A stretch of 24,460 nucleotides of DNA, from positions 1-24,460 of the forward strand of contig JAGZOP010000033.1 of the NCBI GenBank assembly GCA_018383195.1. The letters run 5' to 3'. Position 1 is the first letter of the stretch. Every line of letters starts with the position of its first letter. The notes below the pieces were generated by a model, which was given only the letters and a program-made list of their open reading frames with translations, did no database searches and was not told where the DNA came from. Source of the stretch: Clostridiaceae bacterium. GTDB taxonomy: Bacteria > Bacillota > Clostridia > Oscillospirales > Butyricicoccaceae. Below are positions 1-6,656 of the stretch, piece after piece. The position numbers and the translations under genes were made by a program.

Positions 1-23
1 ACTTTCGTGAGTGCCTTCGATGT

Positions 24-99
24 TGGTGGAAGTTACAGGGCTCGAACCTGTGACCCTCTGCTTGTAAGGCAGATGCTCTCCCAGCTGAGCTAAACTTCC
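24..99 (-). tRNA. tRNA-Val (anticodon TAC)
   Basis: On the minus strand the sequence folds as a complete cloverleaf: acceptor GGAAGTT/AACTTCC, anticodon stem TCTGC/GCAGA with loop CTTACAA (anticodon TAC, valine), T-loop GTTCGAGCC and an encoded 3' ACCA. It is the third tRNA of a minus-strand cluster. The cluster probably continues beyond the window, because no terminator is seen before position 1. Confidence 0.96.
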
Positions 100-102
100 A
101 AA

Positions 103-177
103 TGGTGACCCGTACGAGAATCGAACTCGTGTTACCGCCGTGAAAGGGCGGTGTCTTAACCGCTTGACCAACGGGCC
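103..177 (-). tRNA. tRNA-Glu (anticodon TTC)
   Basis: Minus-strand cloverleaf with acceptor GGCCCGT/ACGGGTC (one G-U pair), anticodon stem CCGCC/GGCGG and loop CTTTCAC giving anticodon TTC (glutamate), T-loop GTTCGATTC and encoded CCA. It lies 3 nt from tRNA-Val and 6 nt from tRNA-Met, so the three are clearly cotranscribed. Confidence 0.96.
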
Positions 178-183
178 AAAGAA

Positions 184-260
184 TGGTAGCGGTAATTGGA
201 CTTGAACCAATGACCTTTCGGGTATGAACCGAACGCTCTAGCCAACTAAGCTATACCGCC
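184..260 (-). tRNA. tRNA-Met (anticodon CAT), probably elongator
   Basis: Minus-strand cloverleaf with acceptor GGCGGTA/TACCGCT, anticodon stem TTCGG/CCGAA and loop TTCATAC (anticodon CAT), T-loop GTTCAAGTC and encoded ACCA. The fully paired first base pair and the lack of GGG/CCC anticodon-stem pairs argue for elongator Met over initiator. A lysidine-modified tRNA-Ile cannot be excluded by eye. It is the first gene of the tRNA operon. Confidence 0.9.
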
Positions 261-308
261 ATCTCCATTTCACCCGCCGGGATTCGTTTCTCACCGGCGA
301 CATGATTT

Positions 309-337
309 ATTATATAGCACTGTGCCCCTTTTGTCAA
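309..337 (-). promoter_or_regulatory. Consensus sigma-A promoter of the tRNA operon
   Basis: Reading the minus strand, TTGACA (332-337) is followed by a 17-nt spacer and TATAAT (309-314). This is a perfect match to the vegetative consensus, as expected for a highly expressed tRNA operon. The short leader to tRNA-Met contains the complementary pair CGCCGG / CCGGCG, which could form a processed 5' hairpin. Confidence 0.9.
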
Positions 338-397
338 CAACTTTTTTCATATTTTTTATTTCTTTTTCTAAGCCCGAAAAATATTGCATTTTTCAGC

Positions 398-1168
398 TTA
401 ATCGTTCCATTTTGCATCCATAATGCGCTCGTAAAATTCGCGATTCCATGTGTGGGTCTGTGCAAGTTCATCTGCAGTGCGCAAAAAATATTCATGCGAA
501 ACGTACTGCCCCTGATCGGGTACCGGATCGTCAAACGTGCAGTCGATGAAATAGGTTTCCCCATCCAGGCGCACGGCATTCCACCCATGATTCATTTCTT
601 CATCCGCTACATAAATCGCATCCATTCCCGCCGCACGGCACAGCAGCACGAATGCCCGCGCATATCCGGCGCATACCGCCTTGCCATCCACTAGCGCGCC
701 GTAGGCCGTAAATGGCGCGTCCTCTCCGTCAGTCACACCGCTCTGTTCTGCGGTTTCCAGGTCATACGCACAGCCGCGCACAATCAGATCATGCAGCGCA
801 CGCAGCTTGTCGGCGTCCTCGGTCAACCCCGCAACCGCATCCTGTGCCATACGCTCTGCAAGCACTGCAGCCTGCTCCTGCTGCGCTTCGGTATACTGCT
901 CCAGATGAATTTCCAGAAAGCCGCCCTGATACACGGTCAGCTTCATCGTACAGGCATAGGGCCACATGGATTCCACCGCACGAAACAGCGCATCCTCATC
1001 CAGTTCCCCCGCACGCAGACGAATCCGTTCCTCTCCGCGCTCAGCAGCAGCCGTAATCTTGAGCGCCGCATCAATAGGAGAAGATGCCGTTTCTGCCTGC
1101 GGCAGCAGTCCACAGGCGCACAGGCTGAGACAAAGCAGCAACGCCCCAATACATTTCCATCGCTTCAT
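398..1168 (-). CDS. Transglutaminase-like lipoprotein
   Basis: This 256-residue protein begins with a lipoprotein signal peptide (MKRWKCIGALLL...), with the probable lipidated cysteine at residue 19 (L-C-A-C). Its C-terminal half is a transglutaminase-like (papain-fold) domain with the expected triad: Cys166 in GKAVCAGYA, His194 in MNHGWN and Asp209 in FIDCTFDDP. Proteins of this type in Clostridia are extracytoplasmic and presumed to be cysteine proteases or cell-wall-acting enzymes; the substrate is unknown. The ATG at 1168 is chosen because GGAGGG lies 6 nt upstream and the signal peptide starts there; an upstream in-frame start would add 11 residues ahead of the signal. It is the last gene of the minus-strand block, and no convincing terminator follows it before the tRNA promoter. 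Confidence 0.88.
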   Translation of the reverse strand: MKRWKCIGALLLCLSLCACGLLPQAETASSPIDAALKITAAAERGEERIRLRAGELDEDALFRAVESMWPYACTMKLTVYQGGFLEIHLEQYTEAQQEQAAVLAERMAQDAVAGLTEDADKLRALHDLIVRGCAYDLETAEQSGVTDGEDAPFTAYGALVDGKAVCAGYARAFVLLCRAAGMDAIYVADEEMNHGWNAVRLDGETYFIDCTFDDPVPDQGQYVSHEYFLRTADELAQTHTWNREFYERIMDAKWND

Positions 1169-1191
1169 TCCATTCCCTCCGAAACAGCAAA

Positions 1192-1212
1192 CGGACAGCA
1201 ATTTGCTGTCCG
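1192..1212 (-). terminator. Short hairpin between membrane protein and transglutaminase gene
   Basis: CGGACAGCA and TGCTGTCCG form a perfect 9-bp stem around a 3-nt loop. In minus-strand RNA it is followed by TTTGCTGTTT, a weak U-tract. On the plus strand it is followed by CTTTTTTCTGTT, a better tract, but no plus-strand gene ends here. It may act as an attenuating or partial terminator after the membrane protein gene. Confidence 0.45.
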
Positions 1213-1222
1213 CTTTTTTCTG

Positions 1223-1984
1223 TTACATCAGTTTTACTGTATAATAAACCGCAGTGACAAACAGGTATCCTGCCGCGCCAATGATTGCATACAGGGCAAC
1301 CGTGGTGCCCAGCGCTGCACCCAGTGCTACCAACGCCGCCATCACCACCGGGGTCACGGTCAGCATGGTATATGCATTCTTGGAAAATACAAAGCTCAGT
1401 TTGCGTCCGCCAAGCGTAAGCTTGCCGTTCGCCTTTTTAATCTGCATGGTAAGCGCGATCTGTGCCACCGCAAATACTGCGTAAACTGCAACCGCTACCC
1501 ATGCCAGATACTGCACATTTGCGCTGATCTGCGCACGGCGCACAATCAGCAGCAATGCAACCGCTGCACCGCAGTCGATCGAAATGGCGCAGAACTCCGG
1601 CTGATAGGAATGATAAATCAGATAATAGACTGCCAGCGCCGGAAGCAGCGCATAAAACACCTTAAAAATCGGGATGCCCCAATGATGTACCATTGCAAGC
1701 ACGACAAGCGCACATAAGCACACGAATGCAATATTCTGTCCAGTTACAATGCGGTAAGTCAAATCTGTATTATTTTTCTTTTCCCGCATCATCTTGACAA
1801 TTCCTACAGCAATGCCGACCGCCGCTGCAAGCATCAGCGCGCGCAGCACGGTCATACCGAGGAGGTATGTCGTACCAAAATCAATCAGTTTGCGCAGACC
1901 CATCAGCACCAAAACACCTGAAAGGCATACTGTAAATACCGCCAGCACCTTATTGGTGATGTACTCTTCCTTCTTTTGAGGCAT
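1223..1984 (-). CDS. Polytopic membrane protein of unknown function
   Basis: This is a protein of about 253 residues made almost entirely of hydrophobic segments (roughly seven to eight membrane helices), with a short charged N-terminus (MPQKKEEYITNK). I do not recognise a family motif or catalytic residues. It follows rsmE by about 60 nt and probably shares its transcript. The start is uncertain: ATG at 1984 has only a weak GGCGG upstream, and a TTG at 2008 would add eight residues but has GGAG directly abutting it. No function can be assigned beyond an integral membrane location. Confidence 0.75.
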   Translation of the reverse strand: MPQKKEEYITNKVLAVFTVCLSGVLVLMGLRKLIDFGTTYLLGMTVLRALMLAAAVGIAVGIVKMMREKKNNTDLTYRIVTGQNIAFVCLCALVVLAMVHHWGIPIFKVFYALLPALAVYYLIYHSYQPEFCAISIDCGAAVALLLIVRRAQISANVQYLAWVAVAVYAVFAVAQIALTMQIKKANGKLTLGGRKLSFVFSKNAYTMLTVTPVVMAALVALGAALGTTVALYAIIGAAGYLFVTAVYYTVKLM

Positions 1985-2043
1985 GTTTTTTGCCGCCAAA
2001 AAAACCAACTCCAGTCTTTCTATTTTTCTTTCGACCGATTCCC

Positions 2044-2775
2044 TCAGAGATTACCGGTCTCGTACATGACTGCGGCAAGTGCCGCGAGCGGCGCAGTTTC
2101 GCACCGCAGGATGCGCGGACCGAGTGAAACACTCTGCATGCCGGCTTCTGTTGCTGTTTCCGCCTCTTCGGGGGCAAAGCCACCCTCCGGACCGACCATC
2201 AGCGCCACAGTGCGCAGCGGTTTGCCCGCAAGCGCCTGTTTGATCCCGGTTTTCCGCTCATTTTCATATAAGAACAAGGCTGCATCACACCGAGCCGCCG
2301 CCACAGCGGCCTGTGCCTGACTGACCGGCTCCCCCACGGCCGGAATCCGTCCCCGCCCGCTCTGCATTGCTGCTTCACGCGCGATTTTGCGCCATCGTTC
2401 ACACTTTTTTTGCAGAGTCTTGGCATCCGGACGCGATACGCTCCGGGCTGCAAGGAACGGTACAATCTCAACCGCCCCCAACTCTACGGCTTTCTGCACG
2501 ATAAAATCCATTTTGTCGCCCTTGGGCAAACCCATATACAGCGTGACATGGGTTTCCGGCTCCCCCTGCGACAGCTCTACCCCCTCTACCCGGCAGATTG
2601 CCGCGTCTTTCGCAGCCTCTTCCAGCGTACAGAGGTAATCATGCCCCGCGCTGTCGCACAGGGTCAGGCTCTCGCCCGCCTTCATACGCAGCACTTTGAT
2701 CAGATGATGCGCATCCTCTCCGCAAAGGGTGATACGCCCGCCGTCCGGCTCCCCGTCGATAAAAAATCTGGGCAT
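2044..2775 (-). CDS. rsmE: 16S rRNA (uracil1498-N3)-methyltransferase RsmE
   Basis: This 243-residue protein starts MPRFFID, the usual RsmE N-terminus, and carries the SPOUT-family hallmarks: GLPKGDKMDFIVQKAVELG in the middle, KKCERWRKIAREAAMQSGR, then the SAM-binding trefoil-knot segments MVGPEGGF and SLGPRILRCETA near the C-terminus. The family methylates N3 of U1498 in 16S rRNA using S-adenosylmethionine. The ATG at 2775 is preceded by GGGAGAAGAG; a GTG four codons upstream is less likely. It lies downstream of prmA, another ribosome methyltransferase, and prmA-rsmE adjacency is common in Firmicutes. Confidence 0.96.
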   Translation of the reverse strand: MPRFFIDGEPDGGRITLCGEDAHHLIKVLRMKAGESLTLCDSAGHDYLCTLEEAAKDAAICRVEGVELSQGEPETHVTLYMGLPKGDKMDFIVQKAVELGAVEIVPFLAARSVSRPDAKTLQKKCERWRKIAREAAMQSGRGRIPAVGEPVSQAQAAVAAARCDAALFLYENERKTGIKQALAGKPLRTVALMVGPEGGFAPEEAETATEAGMQSVSLGPRILRCETAPLAALAAVMYETGNL

Positions 2776-2821
2776 CTCTTCTCCCACTCATTCCTTTGAT
2801 TTTTGATATGGGGTCGATACA

Positions 2822-2851
2822 GCGCCGGAGGCGTCAAAACGCTTCCGGCGC
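2822..2851 (-). other. Strong intergenic hairpin between prmA and rsmE
   Basis: GCGCCGGA+GGCG and CGCT+TCCGGCGC form a 12-bp stem (one G-U in plus-strand RNA) around a 6-nt loop in the 145-nt prmA-rsmE gap. No T-run follows on either strand, so it is not a typical intrinsic terminator. It may stabilise or process the mRNA. The rest of the gap holds nothing I recognise. Confidence 0.5.
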
Positions 2852-2920
2852 AGCACTTACTTACTCATTTTAGCAAACGTCCGCCCGATTGTCCAGAGGT
2901 TTTTGCTGCCTGACACGGGT

Positions 2921-3889
2921 TTACGCCGTCTTTTTGGCAGTGAATGCCGTCCAGTCGTCGCTTGAGCGGCGCTCCGCAATCGCAAATCCGGTCTGTTTCA
3001 GCGCAGCTTCGACCTCGTCCGCACGCTCGTTCAGGATACCCGAGCAGATGAGCGTGCCGTTTGTCATCAGCTTGTCCCAGAACATCTGCGCCATACCGAT
3101 GATGACGTCCGCAACGATATTCGCCACAATGATCTCGTAACCATCCCCAATTTCAGCGGCAAGCGCCGCATCCCGCAGCGCATCCCCGTGCAGAGTGCGC
3201 CCGATGGTCACACCGTTGCGTTCTGCGTTTTCGCACGCACAGGTCAGGCAGTGTTCGTCGATATCAACCGCCGTGTGTGCCTCGGCGCCCAGCATCGCTG
3301 CCGCAATCGCCAAAATGCCCGAGCCAGTGCCCATGTCGAGCAGCTTTTCGCCGCCCTGCACAGTCTTTTCGAGCATGGTCATGCACAGCTGAGTCGTGTC
3401 GTGTGTGCCCGTGCCAAAGGATGACGCCGGATCAATCTCCAGAATTGTGCGCCCCTGTGCATCCTCAACCGTTTCCCACGATGGCTTAATCATGAACTTT
3501 TCACCCACCGGGAACGGCTTAAAGTACTGCTTCCAGCCCCATTCCCAGTCCTCCTGACGGGTCAGGCTGGTCTCGGTCACAAGCCTGCCGTACTTGCCGT
3601 CCGCATCCTCGGCTTTGAGCGCTGCGAGCTGCTTTTTCAGTTCCTCATACTGATTTCGCCCATCCTCGTCATCCGACAGATAAATCTTAATCTTGGTTTC
3701 CTGCGAGGACAGTTCTTCTTTCAGTTTTTCGTCCACGTAATCCCAATAGATCTCCGTGTCCTGTAAAAATTCTTCAAAATCAGCCGCGTCCTCGAGTGCA
3801 TAGCCCTCGATTCCCATGTCGTCCAGCAGATTTGTCACCGGCCAAACGCCCTCGGTCGATGTAAATATCGTCACTTCAGTCCAGTCCAA
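2921..3889 (-). CDS. prmA: Ribosomal protein L11 methyltransferase PrmA
   Basis: This 322-residue protein has the N-terminal substrate-recognition region (MDWTEVTIFTSTEG...) and a class I SAM-dependent methyltransferase domain: KPFPVGEKFMIKPSW, then SSFGTGTHDTTQLCM, the SAM-binding motif LLDMGTGSGILAIAA and the catalytic-site segment ANIVADVI. PrmA trimethylates lysines and the N-terminus of ribosomal protein L11. It is somewhat longer than the E. coli protein (293) because of extra sequence near residues 50-100, which is common in Clostridia. The start appears to be TTG at 3889 (GGGG about 11 nt upstream), since no ATG is available before the conserved N-terminus. rsmE follows downstream. 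Confidence 0.95.
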   Translation of the reverse strand: MDWTEVTIFTSTEGVWPVTNLLDDMGIEGYALEDAADFEEFLQDTEIYWDYVDEKLKEELSSQETKIKIYLSDDEDGRNQYEELKKQLAALKAEDADGKYGRLVTETSLTRQEDWEWGWKQYFKPFPVGEKFMIKPSWETVEDAQGRTILEIDPASSFGTGTHDTTQLCMTMLEKTVQGGEKLLDMGTGSGILAIAAAMLGAEAHTAVDIDEHCLTCACENAERNGVTIGRTLHGDALRDAALAAEIGDGYEIIVANIVADVIIGMAQMFWDKLMTNGTLICSGILNERADEVEAALKQTGFAIAERRSSDDWTAFTAKKTA

Positions 3890-3919
3890 AGCCGTACCCC
3901 TTTCACTTTTTGGAGATTG

Positions 3920-3965
3920 GAGATTGTAGAGTTGGGAGTGAAGAAACTCTTAACTCTCTAATCTC
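3920..3965. repeat. Long imperfect palindrome (REP/MITE-like intergenic element)
   Basis: The 83-nt gap upstream of prmA is almost filled by a 20-bp hairpin: left arm 3920-3939, loop GAAGAA, right arm 3946-3965, with one mismatch and three G-U pairs when read as plus-strand RNA. It is preceded by the tandem word GGAGATTGGAGATTG (3912-3926). Its AT-rich GAGATTG/AGAGTTG composition differs from the GC-rich genes on both sides, which suggests an inserted dispersed element rather than a native terminator. Confidence 0.6.
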
Positions 3966-3972
3966 AACTCTT

Positions 3973-4998
3973 TTACAGGCAGATCATGCCGTACTTTTCA
4001 GAAAAATATTTCACCAGCGCCGGGTCCTGCTCCCATGTGCCGTCATAAATCGCAAGCCCGTGGTAGATGCGCAGCGCGCGCTCCAACAGTTCAGGATCTT
4101 CGGCGCACAGGCACACCGGACGCGACAGCATGTACACATCAGTTTCCAGATTGTAGAGGTCATCTTCCTCATGAATCAGCAGCTTGAGCGCTGCGGCCTC
4201 CTCGTCCTCAATGGCGAGCAGATTTTCCTCCAGATGGCAGTCACACGCGATTTCGTCCGAAATATCGGTTACTGCATCGATAAAATGCGCATCTCGTCCA
4301 TCGGGCGCCAAAATCACATCATCGTGATCCCGTCCGATGGTGCGGCCGCCCTGATAATTTTCGAGCGCCTGCCAGACCTGCTCCGCACGCTCGTGCGCCG
4401 CAGGCAGCAAAAGCTCCACGTTGGTCAGGCGGATGCCGTCGCGCAGCCACTGGCAAGGTACGCATACGCCCACCGACAAACGGGCATAGGGCGCAATGCG
4501 CTCAAGCGCATCCTCGAGCTGCTCCGGTTCGGCAGCGCTCAAAATCACCGTGGCAACGCCGATGCGCTGCAACACGCCAACCGCAGCCAGACAATCGGTT
4601 CCGTCCGTCATGCGTCCCTCTTCTCCGGCATGCAGCTCTGCAATGATGGTGCGTCCGGTCATGTCGGTCAGCGCCAGCACCGCAGCGCGCAGCGCACGGA
4701 AGTCCTCCGCTCCGCGCAGATAATAAAATGCAGTCTCATCATGCATACGCGGACGGAATGCTTCCTTACACATTTCGATATAGCGTTCCGTCCAAGGCAC
4801 ATCGGTTTCATCCGGTACCGGAGGACAGGGCAGCGACATGCCAAGCGGCAGCGCATCTCCCTGACCGAGCAGCCGTTCAAAGGTTTTCGGCGTTGCCGCA
4901 AGTGCGCCGAGCAGCGCCTGCGGCGCACGTTCCAGCAGCGCATAATCCTCTGCCGAGGTTGCGATTACATGGCGTTTGCATAAAGGAATGGGTTCCAT
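3973..4998 (-). CDS. Homocysteine S-methyltransferase-like protein, probably non-catalytic
   Basis: This 341-residue protein has no clear named family. Residues about 85-215 resemble the second half of a homocysteine S-methyltransferase TIM barrel (family pattern: E-T-M-d-l-x-E-A, then GR..GTd..A...L...G): AFYYLRGAEDFRALRAAVLAL, EEGRMTDGTDCLAAVGVLQRIG. Residues about 245-341 resemble the linker after that barrel in clostridial methionine-synthase-like proteins (EDDLYNLETDVYMLSRPVCL, LLERALRIYHGLAIYDG). The usual zinc-ligand positions (N-C after the fifth strand, and G-G-C-C) are not seen; VILSAAEP stands where the first would be. The N-terminal half of the barrel is short or missing. The ATG at 4998 is chosen because GGAGGAG lies just upstream; another ATG 21 nt earlier has no ribosome site. 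It lies 34 nt after the S41 peptidase gene. The assignment is by eye and tentative. Confidence 0.55.
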   Translation of the reverse strand: MEPIPLCKRHVIATSAEDYALLERAPQALLGALAATPKTFERLLGQGDALPLGMSLPCPPVPDETDVPWTERYIEMCKEAFRPRMHDETAFYYLRGAEDFRALRAAVLALTDMTGRTIIAELHAGEEGRMTDGTDCLAAVGVLQRIGVATVILSAAEPEQLEDALERIAPYARLSVGVCVPCQWLRDGIRLTNVELLLPAAHERAEQVWQALENYQGGRTIGRDHDDVILAPDGRDAHFIDAVTDISDEIACDCHLEENLLAIEDEEAAALKLLIHEEDDLYNLETDVYMLSRPVCLCAEDPELLERALRIYHGLAIYDGTWEQDPALVKYFSEKYGMICL

Positions 4999-5032
4999 AA
5001 CTCCTCCAAAATAACTCATTGCCGTTTTCTGT

Positions 5033-6532
5033 TCAGGCAGCCTTCCAGCCGCCGTTCACGGTTATCTGATAGCGTGCCGGCTTTGCCGCCGCCTGTTTGC
5101 ACAAATCCAGTGCAGTATAATAGACATTGTCAAGCTGCTGTGTCCCGCCGGTGGTCTTTGCAACCGCAGCATTCACCGCCTCCATGGTTTTCCGGTCCGC
5201 GACCACGCGGGGCGTCAGCCCCTGTTCTTTCTGGAAACGGCGCAGTGCACTGAGCAGGTCAGTATCAAACACATCGGATGCGCCGGAGGCATAGCCAAGC
5301 AGGAACAGTCTGCCGCTGAGCGCGCGCACCTGTTCGGACTTCTGTCCGTAAACAATCGGCTTTGCGGGGTCGAGCGCTTCCAGTCCTTCGAGATACCCGC
5401 CCGTCGAGGCGCTGTCCCCTGCGGCAATGGTCGGCTCAATGCCCTTGCCTTCCCAGCAGCCGGACTGCGGCAGGTTCATCTCCAGCGTGGTGATGACCAG
5501 CTTGGAAACGCCATCGAGCATGGTGATGTGGTACTGCCCCTGTCCCTTGCCGTAGGTTGTGCAGCCGATGACCTCCGCGCCGCCGGCTTCTTTCAGGATG
5601 CCGGTCAGCAGTTCTGCCGCCGAAGCGGTGTTTTCGTCCACCAGAACGCAGATCTCGTTCAGCGGCAGACCGCCGCCTATCGCGTAATGCTTTTCCATGC
5701 CGCCCTGATCTTCACGCCACTGGATGCCGCCCATATAGGTTCCCTTGGTCTCCAGCATCAGATCTGCCATGCCCCAAGCGACATCAATCAGTCCGCCGCC
5801 GTTTCCGCGCAGGTCAAGAATCACCGCACGGGTGTTTTTCTCATCCAGTCCGTTCCAGAGGGTGCGGAAGGTGTCCAGATCGCTCTGTGAGCCCATTGCT
5901 TCCACGCGGATGTATTCCACACCGTCCGCTACGGTTTCCGAAGAAACATATTCCTGCTGAATATGTACGCGGGTCAGCGTGAATTCCATGCGCCCACCGT
6001 CCCGCTCGACTGTGAGCGAAACCTGCGTCCCCGCATCGCCCCGCGTAAGCGCAGCAAGCTCGGTGACCGTCATGCGCGTCACGTCCTTACCGTCAATGGC
6101 AAGAATACGGTCGCCGGTCTGGATGCCCGCCTGATATGCGGGTCCCGAACGGTTGACGCTCGAAATGATCGCGCCCTCGGGTGTCTGCTGAATCCCGATG
6201 CCAATGCCCGAATAACCGACAAGCTGGGAAAATCCCTCCTCATAATCGTTTCCGGACAGGTACATGGAGTGCGTATCCAGCGTCTTGAGATAATCGTTCA
6301 CGACCTTGTCAAACTGGTCAGGATGTTCCTCAAGATACGCGTTCCACCGGTCAATCTCCGACTGCGGCATGCAGTCCTCCTTCTTCTGTGTATACAGGCT
6401 GTTGTCCTCAATCTGCCATAGGACATATTCAAACTTGCTGTTGATGACATTGGAGTCGAATGCCGCCGCACCGCTGAGGCATAACACCGCAGCGAGCAGC
6501 AGACAGACGATTTTTCGGATTTTTAAATGCAT
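5033..6532 (-). CDS. S41 family C-terminal processing peptidase with PDZ and peptidoglycan-binding domains
   Basis: This is a 499-residue exported serine protease of the CtpA/Prc family. It has an N-terminal signal or anchor (MHLKIRKIVCLLLAAVLCLS), a PDZ domain at about residues 105-185 (GIGIGIQQ...GDRILAIDGKDV), and an S41 catalytic domain at about 200-375 with the Ser/Lys dyad Ser304 (ENTASAAE) and Lys329 (TYGKGQGQ), 25 residues apart as in the family. A PG_binding_1 domain follows at about 398-455 (QVRALSGRLFLLGY...ALRRFQKEQGL). It probably trims or activates extracytoplasmic proteins near the cell wall. The ATG at 6532 has GGAGGC 4 nt upstream. The 124-nt gap from argS has no good terminator but several GC-rich inverted repeats. 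Confidence 0.93.
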   Translation of the reverse strand: MHLKIRKIVCLLLAAVLCLSGAAAFDSNVINSKFEYVLWQIEDNSLYTQKKEDCMPQSEIDRWNAYLEEHPDQFDKVVNDYLKTLDTHSMYLSGNDYEEGFSQLVGYSGIGIGIQQTPEGAIISSVNRSGPAYQAGIQTGDRILAIDGKDVTRMTVTELAALTRGDAGTQVSLTVERDGGRMEFTLTRVHIQQEYVSSETVADGVEYIRVEAMGSQSDLDTFRTLWNGLDEKNTRAVILDLRGNGGGLIDVAWGMADLMLETKGTYMGGIQWREDQGGMEKHYAIGGGLPLNEICVLVDENTASAAELLTGILKEAGGAEVIGCTTYGKGQGQYHITMLDGVSKLVITTLEMNLPQSGCWEGKGIEPTIAAGDSASTGGYLEGLEALDPAKPIVYGQKSEQVRALSGRLFLLGYASGASDVFDTDLLSALRRFQKEQGLTPRVVADRKTMEAVNAAVAKTTGGTQQLDNVYYTALDLCKQAAAKPARYQITVNGGWKAA

Positions 6533-6656
6533 AATTGCCTCCTTTGAAGGCATGGACAGGCCTCAGTCCCCCCACCGGGCGGGTCCATCCCAAAACGGCG
6601 TTCCTCCCCTCTCCACCGGAGCGGAACGATGGTTTTTTCCGCAGTTTTGCGGACGC

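Noticed and set aside
791..1717. Long plus-strand open frame of about 300 codons opposite the transglutaminase and membrane-protein genes
   Set aside because: It crosses two clearly coding minus-strand genes, has low-complexity Arg/His/Gln/Cys-rich sequence and no ribosome site, so it is an antisense shadow.
3920..3965. Palindrome upstream of prmA as a CRISPR repeat or terminator
   Set aside because: There is a single copy with no spacer array, and in the minus-strand transcript several pairs become mismatches with no U-tract after it.
6639..6652. CCGCA-N4-TGCGG hairpin just after the argS stop codon
   Set aside because: In the minus-strand transcript it is followed by A6, not by U residues, so it does not work as an intrinsic terminator for argS.
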